DNA from: CBDCUW01 sp963734865
Lineage (GTDB): Bacteria; Planctomycetota; Planctomycetia; Pirellulales; Pirellulaceae
Length of the DNA: 64,000 bases
NCBI GenBank assembly: GCA_963734865.1
Contig: CAVTIV010000020.1
Coordinates: 186,001-250,000 of the forward strand
Reading direction: 5' to 3'
Positions 36,526 through 44,979 of this stretch are shown here, in pieces; positions within the stretch are counted from its first letter, which is position 1; the number at the start of each line of letters is the position of its first letter. A model generated the notes under the pieces. That model was not told the origin of the DNA and made no database searches. It worked only from the letters and a program-made list of their open reading frames with translations. Position numbers and translations under genes: made by a program.

Positions 36526-38064
36526 TTACATCCTAATCTCTGTTTTGGACAGCCGACATGGAATCAGGCAGCTGCTACCGGTGCGTTGATACGCATCCCA
36601 ATATTCGCCTGCTCGAATGGAGTTGACATTGATATTATTGTGATCGGATCCAAACAAATAGAGCTCCGGGTTGAGTTTCGTGATTTGTTGGATCCAGTTG
36701 TCGTACATCTGCCTCCGCTGGTCGAGCGTGTAAAACCAGTTGCCGTATACGGTGAAGAAAGCGTTGCTCCACCAGATAATCGCGTTGGATTCCTTCCCGA
36801 TCTGGTCGAACAGTGGAGCGGGATCGGTCAACAGATTGCAATGAACATACTGATGTTCGATGTCAATGTAGGCTCGCCAATGATCACGGAAGATCCGGGC
36901 CGTGCCCCAGTGCTCCAGTTCGCGCTGCCACATCCGCTCGATGTCGGATGATTCCACATTGTCCGGTGTGAGATCGCCCCACAGCTGGTAGAACGTCTCG
37001 GGATGTGGGAAGACACTGAATAAGTGGTCGACGAAATCGGGAAAGTCTTCACCATTCCAGTGATCGACCATGTATTTCTTGACCTCCAGAGCTCTCGGGC
37101 TGTAATCAAAATAGATCACCCTGGTAGACTTGTCCCATCCATGTGTGTGCAAGATTCGGTTTGGCTTGAAGCCGGCAGCCACGCTGTACAGCGTGGTGAT
37201 GGGTGGTCGGAAGTCGTCTCGGGGAGTTTCGATGTCGGCGTAGGCTTCGATATTCCACAGAAAAACACCGTTGCGGGCGCTGGTCGTCTGACGCTCGACC
37301 ATGTTGAGCAATACGACTTGATCCTTGCCCAGGTCGTGGTTTGCGTGTTCGCGACGGAAGTTGACGACGCCCTGGTTCAAGTAATTTGCGAATGCCCGCG
37401 TACGCGCCGGGCAGTTCGCCGACAGATCGAGGATGCCGCTCAACAATTGCTCGTCGAACCCCACCACCGCAACGCCACTGCGGAGGCTGGCGGCAATGAA
37501 GTTCCAGCCGGCAAGCGCCGGCTGCCGCACTTCGTTTTGCTCCGACGGCAGCAGCGCGGAAATACGTTCTTGCTTCATTTGCCGCACGATCCCGGGGACC
37601 TCGATCGGCTGCGGGCAAGCGACGTCGAAACGGGGCGCCGAGAGCCGCTGGTACATTTCGAGATTCACCAACAGGCACGGGTGTTCGAAGCCAAACCAGG
37701 TCTTCTCGTCACCGATAATCGGCCCGGCCACCAGAAAGTTGGATTGATCATCGTATTGATCAACGAGATCTCTCAGTGCCGAGCAAAGATTCTTCCCCTG
37801 CCAATGCTCCGGCGTCCAACGCTCGGCGATGATGTGACCGTAGGGGAGAATCAGGCACCATCGGTAGCCGAGGATGGTTGCACGATCAAGGATTTCGTTG
37901 ACGGTTGCCCCTTCGAGAATCTCATCACCGTAGTCGTACCGCGCCCAAGAAATGGTGAGGTCACGGTACTTGTCGGCGACCTTTGCATCCACCATTTGAT
38001 TGGAGATATCCAGTACGCCAAGTACCATCCGCTCAATCTTCATCTTGTGCTTCTTCGCCTTCAT
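36526..38064 (-). CDS. Conserved-looking 512-aa protein of unknown function
   Basis: Not recognised. From ATG 38064 the start is Lys-rich and basic (MKAKKHKMKIERM). It continues with many Trp/Tyr/His residues, for example GYRWCLILPYGHIIAERWTPEHW, VERQTTSARNGVFLWNIEAYAD, ILHTHGWDKSTRVIYFDYSPRALEVKKYMV and FPHPETFYQLWGDLTPDN. The C-terminal part has DIEHQYVHCNLL and YLFGSDHNNINVN. There is no signal peptide or membrane helix, so it is cytoplasmic. The DYS..A..K stretch hints at a nucleotide- or SAM-binding half, but this is weak. It is at the upstream end of the EPS locus and could act on its sugars. Confidence 0.7.
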   Translation of the reverse strand: MKAKKHKMKIERMVLGVLDISNQMVDAKVADKYRDLTISWARYDYGDEILEGATVNEILDRATILGYRWCLILPYGHIIAERWTPEHWQGKNLCSALRDLVDQYDDQSNFLVAGPIIGDEKTWFGFEHPCLLVNLEMYQRLSAPRFDVACPQPIEVPGIVRQMKQERISALLPSEQNEVRQPALAGWNFIAASLRSGVAVVGFDEQLLSGILDLSANCPARTRAFANYLNQGVVNFRREHANHDLGKDQVVLLNMVERQTTSARNGVFLWNIEAYADIETPRDDFRPPITTLYSVAAGFKPNRILHTHGWDKSTRVIYFDYSPRALEVKKYMVDHWNGEDFPDFVDHLFSVFPHPETFYQLWGDLTPDNVESSDIERMWQRELEHWGTARIFRDHWRAYIDIEHQYVHCNLLTDPAPLFDQIGKESNAIIWWSNAFFTVYGNWFYTLDQRRQMYDNWIQQITKLNPELYLFGSDHNNINVNSIRAGEYWDAYQRTGSSCLIPCRLSKTEIRM

Positions 38065-38080
38065 TTACGCCAGCTAGCCA

Positions 38081-38893
38081 TCATTCTGGCGACGGATGGG
38101 ACGCGCTGGCTTGCGGAGTTGGAACATGGCTCGAGTCACTGCAGGGTTCGAGACGGCCCCAAACGACGAGGTCTCCTGCCATCGACTGATAATGAACATC
38201 GTGCAGCTGGGGCATTTGTTGTCGGGCGTGCGTTGGATTGACCGCGTGCAGGCCGCCGACAAATCGAGGAGCAATCGCCAGCAACAGTTGGTCAGCAATC
38301 TGGGAGGCGAGCATATTGGTAATCACCTTTGCTCCCCCTTCCACCATCACGGAATGAAACCCCATCTGTTTGATCCGAGGCATTAGTTGGGACAAATCAA
38401 TCAAGCCATCTGCTTGCAAGGGCACGCGAATCACGCGGGCGCCCGCGGCGATCAATCGATCTGCCTTGTTGTCGCAAGCACGCGGTCCGGTGGCAATGAT
38501 CGGCCGCAAAAATGGATCCTGCAACAAATTTGCGCCCAATGGAAACCTGAGCTGGCTATCCAAGATGATCGGTTGAGGGTTGCTTCCAGGTGTCAACCGG
38601 ACTGTGAGTCGCGGGTCGTCGCAGAGCACGGTATTGATGCCGACCAGAATCGCATCGTGCAGTGCGCGAATCTGGTGTGTCAGCCGTTGAGTCTTGGGGT
38701 TGCTCAGTTGCAACGTTCCGCCACCAATCGGGGCGATGCATCCGTCAATGCTCTGCGCATAGGTCAAGGTGATGATCGGACTGGGTCGGTCCCCAAGACG
38801 GTGCCGCAGCTGTGCCAGGCGATTGCGTAACTTCTCGAAAACGTCGACTTGGCCCACCAGATAATCATCAGCAGTATTCATGATGTCGCTCAT
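38081..38893 (-). CDS. Riboflavin-biosynthesis reductase domain protein (RibD C-terminal type)
   Basis: 270 residues from ATG 38893. The RibD_C fold is shown by TLTYAQSIDGCIAP, ALHDAILVGINTVLCDDPRLTVRL, PIILDSQLRFP, VMVEGGAKVITNML and LLLAIAPRFVGG. It reduces the ribose chain of the pyrimidine intermediate with NADPH. The N-terminal deaminase domain of a bifunctional RibD is absent, so the deaminase must be encoded elsewhere. Directly downstream of ribA on the same strand (61 bp gap), consistent with a riboflavin operon. Confidence 0.87.
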   Translation of the reverse strand: MSDIMNTADDYLVGQVDVFEKLRNRLAQLRHRLGDRPSPIITLTYAQSIDGCIAPIGGGTLQLSNPKTQRLTHQIRALHDAILVGINTVLCDDPRLTVRLTPGSNPQPIILDSQLRFPLGANLLQDPFLRPIIATGPRACDNKADRLIAAGARVIRVPLQADGLIDLSQLMPRIKQMGFHSVMVEGGAKVITNMLASQIADQLLLAIAPRFVGGLHAVNPTHARQQMPQLHDVHYQSMAGDLVVWGRLEPCSDSSHVPTPQASASHPSPE

Positions 38894-38954
38894 TCACGTC
38901 GAGTCTGAGCACAATCGAGTCATTTTCGCGCTCGAGATGATCGGAGTCGATTCC

Positions 38955-39584
38955 CTAGGGTTTCAAACCGGCCGCTGAAATTCCAAGAATGTGCCCAAGT
39001 CTTTCCGCTTTGGTTTTTAGATAGTTTTGGTTTTCCGGTCGCGCCGCGATTTCATGGGGAACTCGTTCCACGACCTCGATTTCTCCCGCCTCCAGATCCA
39101 GGACCTTCTGTGGATTGTTCGTCAGCAGACGGACTTGCTTCACGCCCTGGTCGCGAAGGATCGCCGCTGCCACCGAATAGTTACGACCGTCAGCCGGCAG
39201 TCCCAAGTGTAAATTGGCATCCACGGTGTCAAGACCTTCGTCCTGCAGCACGTAGGCGTGAACTTTGTTGGTCAGCCCGATGCCGCGTCCTTCCTGTCGC
39301 AAATAAACCAGAATGCCACGTCCTTCTTCGGCAATCGACGCAAGCGCGAACTGCAATTGTTCTCGGCAGTCGCACCGAACCGAACCAAATACGTCACCGG
39401 TAAGACATTCCGAGTGAACGCGCACCAGCAACGGAGCACCCGTGGCGTCACCCAAACACAAGCAAACGTGTTCCCGTCCTTCGACGTCATGGTAGACGGT
39501 CATCTGGAATTCGCCGTCAATCGTGGGCAGTCGCGCACAACAAACAGGCGTCACGATTGGTTCCGTGTTGAACTGCTCGCTCAT
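38955..39584 (-). CDS. ribA: GTP cyclohydrolase II
   Basis: 209 residues from the ATG at 39584, chosen because GAAGG precedes it at suitable spacing and this is the usual length. The zinc site is in SECLTGDVFGSVRCDCREQL. The catalytic and substrate blocks are LRQEGRGIGLTNKVHAYVLQDEGLDTVDAN, LPADGRNYSVAA and RLLTNNPQKV. It opens the GTP imidazole ring, the first step of riboflavin synthesis. Unlike many bacteria there is no fused DHBP synthase (RibB). No FMN riboswitch pattern was seen upstream. Confidence 0.93.
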   Translation of the reverse strand: MSEQFNTEPIVTPVCCARLPTIDGEFQMTVYHDVEGREHVCLCLGDATGAPLLVRVHSECLTGDVFGSVRCDCREQLQFALASIAEEGRGILVYLRQEGRGIGLTNKVHAYVLQDEGLDTVDANLHLGLPADGRNYSVAAAILRDQGVKQVRLLTNNPQKVLDLEAGEIEVVERVPHEIAARPENQNYLKTKAERLGHILGISAAGLKP

Positions 39585-39910
39585 TCGCACCTTCGAGATT
39601 GAAGCAATCGAGTTGACGTGGTCGGCATCAGCGGGATGAGTGGCATGCACGGTGCTTAGGTTGTTGCCTGCCGAGGAATCAAGCGGAGCAGAGAGACCTG
39701 TCCGAAGGTCGTATGAAAGCAGGGATTTACCGATAGAAACGTAGATTTAGACAATAGTTGAGTGAGCAATGTAGGTCAAGAAACAAAGCCCGGGCAGTGG
39801 TGTGCTCGCCTGGTCTGGCAAATCGGAAGGAAGCTCGATTGGTAGTGATAAAGGTGTTTACAAGAATTCCGGTTTTCTTTAGCCTCCGAAGAAAATCCAG
39901 GTAATGCCAG

Positions 39911-39944
39911 GTATTTCCCGTGAAATCGTATTTCCCGTGAAATC
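39911..39944. repeat. 17-bp perfect tandem duplication
   Basis: gtatttcccgtgaaatc occurs twice head to tail at 39911-39927 and 39928-39944. The unit contains an almost palindromic core (tttcccgtgaaat), so the duplicate could form alternative hairpins or act as a paired protein-binding site. Confidence 0.85.
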
Positions 39945-40462
39945 ACAATCCGCAGCGTCAGCGAGGGACAGAGTCCATGTCGGCTTTCGCTCGCGAACGC
40001 TTGCGGTCATCAAGACCGCCTAACTCCAAGAGGCCCATTGAGAAGGTCCTAGCGACATTCGGTCGACGGCCACTTGACCGGTCGGAAACGCCGCTCCAAG
40101 CCGGTTGAGATTGGGCGCCCGATCGGGTTCGGCCCGCACTTCGACAGCTTGACCGAAGGCCTGCTGCAAAGTCTCGGGATGTGCATGATTCGATGGGCGA
40201 TGATCGGCCTTGGACGGATGGCCGAAGGCAACGGGCGGTGCGTTTGGCGATCGGAAAAGCTTGCGATCCATGGTTTGCAATTCATGGCATGCAATCCTTG
40301 AGTGGACCGGCGTAGCAAAATTGTCCGTCGGCAACGAATTAGCAAGATAATCCCTTTATGTCAGATGTCCCGGCCGGTCGATACAACCTGCATTACCTCT
40401 CTGATCCGGTCATGTGAAACCATGTAGATCGACCGATTCGCTTGAATTTGACGCGGCAACAC

Positions 40463-40468
40463 GGAGGT
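40463..40468 (+). promoter_or_regulatory. Strong ribosome binding site for the 14-heme cytochrome gene
   Basis: GGAGGT at 40463-40468 lies 9-10 nt before GTG 40477. It fixes that GTG as the start of the cytochrome gene instead of any later ATG. Confidence 0.8.
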
Positions 40469-40476
40469 AAGGCGTC

Positions 40477-41982
40477 GTGAAACAGAAACGGTGGCAGATT
40501 GGGCGGATACTGCTCAACAGAAAAGGCTTGTTAAGCCTTGGACTGTCGGTGTGGCTGCTGGCGTCTTGCTCCCTCTCGCGCCGCTCTCAATACCTGGTCG
40601 ACATGGTCAAACCCGCCTCGACCGGTAGTGGATGGCCTGCCGCGAAGGTTCGGTTTGAGGAAGCCCAATATCCGGTGCTCCGAGTTGCCTACCCAGAAGT
40701 GCCGGACGCAGAGTATGTCAACTACGACCAATTGTGCATGACGTGTCACGAGACGTACGTCAAGACATTCGCCCACAATGTGCATCGGGTTCAGAAGTGC
40801 GAGGATTGTCATGGTCCGGCTAGCCGGCACTTGACCACGCGAGGCAAGGAGCCAGGACTGATACTGAATTTTAAAAAGCTGAAGAAAGCCGAGGCGTCCG
40901 AGGTCTGCTTGAAGTGCCACGAGAAAAACCAATGCGCACCGGACGCTGGCTGGCGAACGTCGAGTCATGCCCACAAGGGAGTGTCCTGTATCGACTGCCA
41001 CACCGCCCATTACAACGTGCCGCCGGGAACGTCTCCAAACGCCCCCGAAGTGGTTGGCAACCAGCAGCAAACACAGCAGGCGGCGTTTGTTCAAGAAGAT
41101 GCTCGAGAAGAAACGTCACTGGCAATCGACCAGGCGTCGATTCGCGCTGCCTCGAATCATCTGGGCGCTGTCACGCCTCAGATTTGTTATCGATGTCACA
41201 GCAGCATGGAGCAATTTGAAAGGCTCGCCCACCCGCATCAAATCTTGGGTTCCAACGGGTTCACTTGCGACACCTGCCACGATCCACACGGAAAAATCCG
41301 CCAGGAAACACGCTCCGAACTCTGTCTGCAATGCCACAAGGGCGCACCCACGATGGCCTGGCACTCCTCGACGCACAGTCTAAACGGTGTCGACTGTACC
41401 GACTGCCACAATCCGCACCCTGCCACGTTTGTCCAGCAAGACGTGGGGATCACGCACACGAATATTTCGCGGCCGAAACGGATGCCGATGGCTGTCCAGG
41501 AGCCGAACGTTTGCTACAAGTGCCACCCCAAGGTCTACGCGCAGAACGCCATGCCATCCCATCACCCGATCAAAGAAGGGAAGATGGTTTGCTCGGATTG
41601 CCACGATGGTCACGGTCAGGCTCAAGGAAACTTGAAAGAGGCAACCGTCAACCAGGTGTGCTACCGGTGTCATGCCGATCTGCAAGGCCCGTTTGCTTAC
41701 GAGCATCCGCCTGCCACGCAAGACTGTGGCATTTGCCATTCGCCCCACGGCGCCGTCACGAACAATCTGTTGCGGCAACCGGCGACGTTCCTCTGTTTGA
41801 GATGCCACTCGGGACACCGTGTCGGACCGACGTCGGGTGCTCACACGTTCGCCGGACTGCCGGACGTGGGAACGAATGCTGGCCTACAACAAGCATTTTT
41901 CAGCAATTGCACGGAATGCCACGCTCATGTTCATGGAAGTGATCTGCCTTCCCCGAACAATCCAAACTCTTTGTTGAGGTAG
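40477..41982 (+). CDS. 14-heme c-type cytochrome lipoprotein (MtrA/DmsE-like)
   Basis: 501 residues, GTG start. The N-terminal signal ends in a lipobox (LSVWLLASC), so the protein is lipid-anchored after export. I count fourteen CxxCH motifs: CMTCH, CEDCH, CLKCH, CIDCH, CYRCH, CDTCH, CLQCH, CTDCH, CYKCH, CSDCH, CYRCH, CGICH, CLRCH and CTECH. The opening half (CEDCHGPASRHL, WRTSSHAHKGVSCIDCHTAH) matches decaheme MtrA/DmsE proteins. This product is longer, with a ~60-residue Gln/Asn-rich linker after heme 4. The gene for an outer-membrane barrel begins 38 bp downstream, so the two likely form an electron conduit across the outer membrane (inference). Confidence 0.92.
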   Translation: MKQKRWQIGRILLNRKGLLSLGLSVWLLASCSLSRRSQYLVDMVKPASTGSGWPAAKVRFEEAQYPVLRVAYPEVPDAEYVNYDQLCMTCHETYVKTFAHNVHRVQKCEDCHGPASRHLTTRGKEPGLILNFKKLKKAEASEVCLKCHEKNQCAPDAGWRTSSHAHKGVSCIDCHTAHYNVPPGTSPNAPEVVGNQQQTQQAAFVQEDAREETSLAIDQASIRAASNHLGAVTPQICYRCHSSMEQFERLAHPHQILGSNGFTCDTCHDPHGKIRQETRSELCLQCHKGAPTMAWHSSTHSLNGVDCTDCHNPHPATFVQQDVGITHTNISRPKRMPMAVQEPNVCYKCHPKVYAQNAMPSHHPIKEGKMVCSDCHDGHGQAQGNLKEATVNQVCYRCHADLQGPFAYEHPPATQDCGICHSPHGAVTNNLLRQPATFLCLRCHSGHRVGPTSGAHTFAGLPDVGTNAGLQQAFFSNCTECHAHVHGSDLPSPNNPNSLLR

Positions 41983-42020
41983 ATTCCTAAATAGTTAGGT
42001 CCTCACGACCGACCAGCGTA

Positions 42021-44331
42021 ATGAATCTCGGGTCCAAAAATATGACGCGCTCAGGCTTCGCCCTGGCTGCGTTCTTGTTGATAGCGCCAGCACGGGTGAG
42101 GGCCCAGGAGTTGTCCGCTGCGCCCGGATCCTGCGTTCAAGGACCCGGATCCTGCGTTCAAGGAGTTGATCGACGAGACATTCCTGGACGGTGATTTGAT
42201 GATTTCGGAGCTGCCGCCCTCGGATCAATCGGCTCCGATTTCGCCGCTGCCCGAGGTCACCGCGATTCAGCCGTTCGAACTCACGCCGCAGGGGACCGAA
42301 CAATACTGTCCCCATTGCGGGTTACCCAAGAGCGGTCAATTTGCACAGGCGGGAGCTCGTAGTCCCCGGGTTTGCGAAGCTTGTGGCTACGATGTCCAGG
42401 GTAAGCCGGGTTTCGGCCCCGACCTGGCATCGCGGTTCGGCTGGTGGGCCGTCCAATCCGACGGAAGTCCGGTCAAAGTGGGTGAGTATCAAAGTCTAAC
42501 GTCTTCACCTTTCTGGGATTTGGATGGTGTCTGGACGAATGGCTCGCGAACATTGGATTTCACGCTCTCGGGTCTGGATAACGAGGCCAATAACGCGCGG
42601 GGTTATTACTACGGCGGACCAGGTCTCGCAGTCAAGTTCGAATACGAACGTTTCTTGCGCCGTTTGGACCATGTGCCGCTGTCCGGCTTCGATCTGAACA
42701 GCGGCGTGCCAGGTCCCAACGACAAGGTGGTCACCGACGACCTCAATGTGGGCGAGGATTATGCGATTCGAGTCCAAAAGTTGGACGCGAGCTTGAAAGG
42801 CCGACTGACGAAGAATCTCAAGTGGAAAGTCAACCTTTGGGGGATGCGCAAGTCGGGCGAACGGCAGGCCAACGCGATGGCCCACTGCTTCAATGTGAAT
42901 CCTCCTCCGGCCGGCGCGAACTACACCTGCCACGTGCTCAGTCAGCGGCAAAGCATTGACTGGACGACGATGGAAATCACGCCGGTCCTGGAGGCCAATG
43001 TGGGCAACGCCGTCGTCGAGTATTCGCGGACCATGCGAGCCTTTGGACAAAACGACCAGATCGTTAACCGAACGTATACGGCGTTCGACTTTTCGCCCGT
43101 GTTCGGCACCGAGGGGCCTCCCTACGACTACGCATGGGTGCCGGAGACCTTCACGCAGATTGACCGGCTTAAGTTGAATGTCCCGCTGAACGAAGTGAAT
43201 CAGGTGTACGCCCATTTGTATTTGGGAGATACGAAGAACAAGTTTCGTGAAACCCATCGAAGCTTCAACGGTCTGGATCTGCGGCTGACCAACCGCGCGA
43301 TCAATGATGTGACGTTGACCGCGTATTCCAAATTCGACACGCAGAGCAGCGGCGTCTCAACCAATCTGCTGACCACAGCACCGTTTGGCGTCGACACCGG
43401 CACTCCCAATTCGTTCGAACCGGGTTCGCTGCGTCACCCGGTCGACTACAACCGCGGGCGTTTCGGGTTGAAAGGAAGGTGGCAGTCACCGGCGCGGAAC
43501 TGGCTGTCGGTCGCCGGCGGTTACGAATACTTTCGACTCGGCCGCCAGTTCGCCGACTACAACACACTGTCGGGACCGTTTACGCAACAGGACACGAAGA
43601 CCCACCAGATCAATATCGGGCCCTACATGCGCGTGTCACCGACTCTCGATACATTCGTCCGGTACAAAGGCGCCTTCATCGAAAATCCGTTGATCGGCGT
43701 GCGAGAGGCGGACGGGAAATTCAATACCAACCAGCCACAGCAAGACCACCGAATCGAAATCGGCGGCACATGGAGCCCGGCGCCCAACTTCTTGGCCACC
43801 GGCCTGTTCGGGATTGAGAACAGCTGGAACCACTCCCAATATGCCGATTTTGACGAGGACAATTATCCCATTGTCTGCACGCTCTGGTATGCCCCCACGG
43901 CTCGATTCTCGCTGACCGGCGGTTACGCCTATTTGTCGAACTGGATCAACCAGGATATCACGATCGGATTTCTTAACAGTCCAACCGAGACGACCCAATG
44001 GAACTATGGCGGGTACAACAACTTATTCAGTTGTAGTGCCAACTACGCGTATTCTCCGCGGACACAATTGGTCGGTGGCGTCGAGTGGGATCGGGGTAGC
44101 AATGCGTTCTCGGTGCCAGCGTCGACCGCAGGTGCGAACTGGACGGCGTTGCCGTCATTCTCTGACGTGCTCGTGGAAACCACCCGAATCAATCTGGGCA
44201 TTGATCATGAATTCAGGCGGTCGATGAGCGGCTATTTCCGCTACGTGCACTTCAACTACGACGATTTGTCGATGCCCTACAACAACGGCACGACGAATAT
44301 GTTTCTCGCCGGGCTGACGATGCTTCGATGA
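42021..44331 (+). CDS. MtrB/PioB-like outer-membrane beta-barrel protein, one early frameshift
   Basis: From ATG 42021 the reading MNLGSKNMTRSGFALAAFLLIAPARVRAQ is a signal peptide, but its frame breaks at the CCC run near 42123. The body continues in another frame as DPDPAFKELIDETFLDGD and runs to 44331. Repeated aromatic/Gly amphipathic strands with alternating charged residues (YEYFRLGRQFADYN, YMRVSPTLDTFVRYKGAF, ARFSLTGGYAYLSNWI) and the C-terminal strand FLAGLTMLR indicate a ~700-aa barrel. Near the N-terminus, four cysteines in CPHCGLPKSGQ...VCEACGY form a zinc-ribbon-like or CXXC pair. In MtrB a CXXC motif is known in the same region. It is paired with the multiheme gene upstream. Confidence 0.78.
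42123..42164. repeat. 21-bp in-gene tandem duplication
   Basis: The same 21-base unit, starting cccggatcctgcg, is present at 42123-42143 and again at 42144-42164. In the main frame each copy encodes DPDPAFK or close to it. It coincides with the suspected frame break, so an assembly or slippage artefact is possible. Confidence 0.85.
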
Positions 44332-44538
44332 TCGCGACGGCGTGATTGCGTGATTCCACGTCGGTAGATTCCGATTGTTCGGGTTTGGCGGATTTGATAT
44401 ACGTCGGGTCGTCTTCGTGTCACGCCCTGGGTCTCCAGCCCAAAGTGTGCCTTTTCCGTCCGACAATTCTTTCGATGGCGGAAACGGGGGGTTAGGAGCC
44501 AATAGTGCATCGCACTCGTCAAACGAGGTCGAGACCGG

Positions 44539-44979
44539 ATGAGCACGACCATCAAGCTGGGAATCGCCGCTTGCATCGTTACGAGCGTGACTGCGTACAT
44601 GGCTTACCTGGGCACAACGACAAGCTGGCAATACTTTTTAACGGTCGACGAGTGTCTGAACGCGGCACCCACACTGGTGAATCAACGCATTCGGGTGAAC
44701 GGCACGGTCGTCCTGGGCTCGCTCGAAATTTCGACCGACCGTCAACAGGCGACGTTCAAGATTTGCGAGGCCGATCACGAGTTGATGGTCCGTTGTGCCG
44801 GACCGTTGCCGGACAATCTGGCCGAACAGATCGACGTTGTCGTCGAGGGGCGTCTGGACGAATCGGGCTACCTGCGCGGCGACAAGGTGCTGACTCGTTG
44901 TGCCAGCAAATATGCGAGGGAGGCAAGATTGGCGGCAACCGTTCGTCCTCCCACATCCGCCGAGGGACGCCGCCGATGA
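44539..44979 (+). CDS. ccmE: Cytochrome c maturation heme chaperone CcmE, CxxxY variant
   Basis: 146 residues from ATG 44539. One N-terminal helix (IKLGIAACIVTSVTAYMAYLG) anchors it in the membrane. The OB-fold strand pattern includes VNQRIRVNGTVV and FKICEADHELMVRCAG. The heme-attachment region reads VLTRCASKY, that is Cys in place of the usual His (H-x-x-x-Y becomes C-x-x-x-Y). This variant is known from archaea and some anaerobic bacteria. It binds heme covalently in the periplasm before delivery to apocytochromes by CcmF. Stop overlaps the ccmF start (ATGA). Confidence 0.9.
   Translation: MSTTIKLGIAACIVTSVTAYMAYLGTTTSWQYFLTVDECLNAAPTLVNQRIRVNGTVVLGSLEISTDRQQATFKICEADHELMVRCAGPLPDNLAEQIDVVVEGRLDESGYLRGDKVLTRCASKYAREARLAATVRPPTSAEGRRR

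Larger units (their letters stand above)
39585..40476. other. Long divergent intergenic region between ribA and the 14-heme cytochrome gene
   Basis: 892 bp with no convincing gene. It must carry promoters in both directions. Visible features are an exact 17-bp tandem duplication (gtatttcccgtgaaatc, 39911-39927 and 39928-39944) and the intergenic word near 39954. The last part has a clear RBS for the cytochrome gene. Confidence 0.55.

Noticed and set aside
37024..38241. Long plus-strand open frame (405 codons)
   Set aside because: It is antisense to the 512-aa and RibD-type genes; no family motif, and the minus strand has clear proteins.
39585..40020. FMN riboswitch upstream of ribA
   Set aside because: I looked for the conserved RFN core on the minus strand and saw no convincing match.
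44505..44975. N-terminal extension of the CcmF frame
   Set aside because: Overlaps ccmE out of frame; the ATGA overlap at 44976 is the better start.
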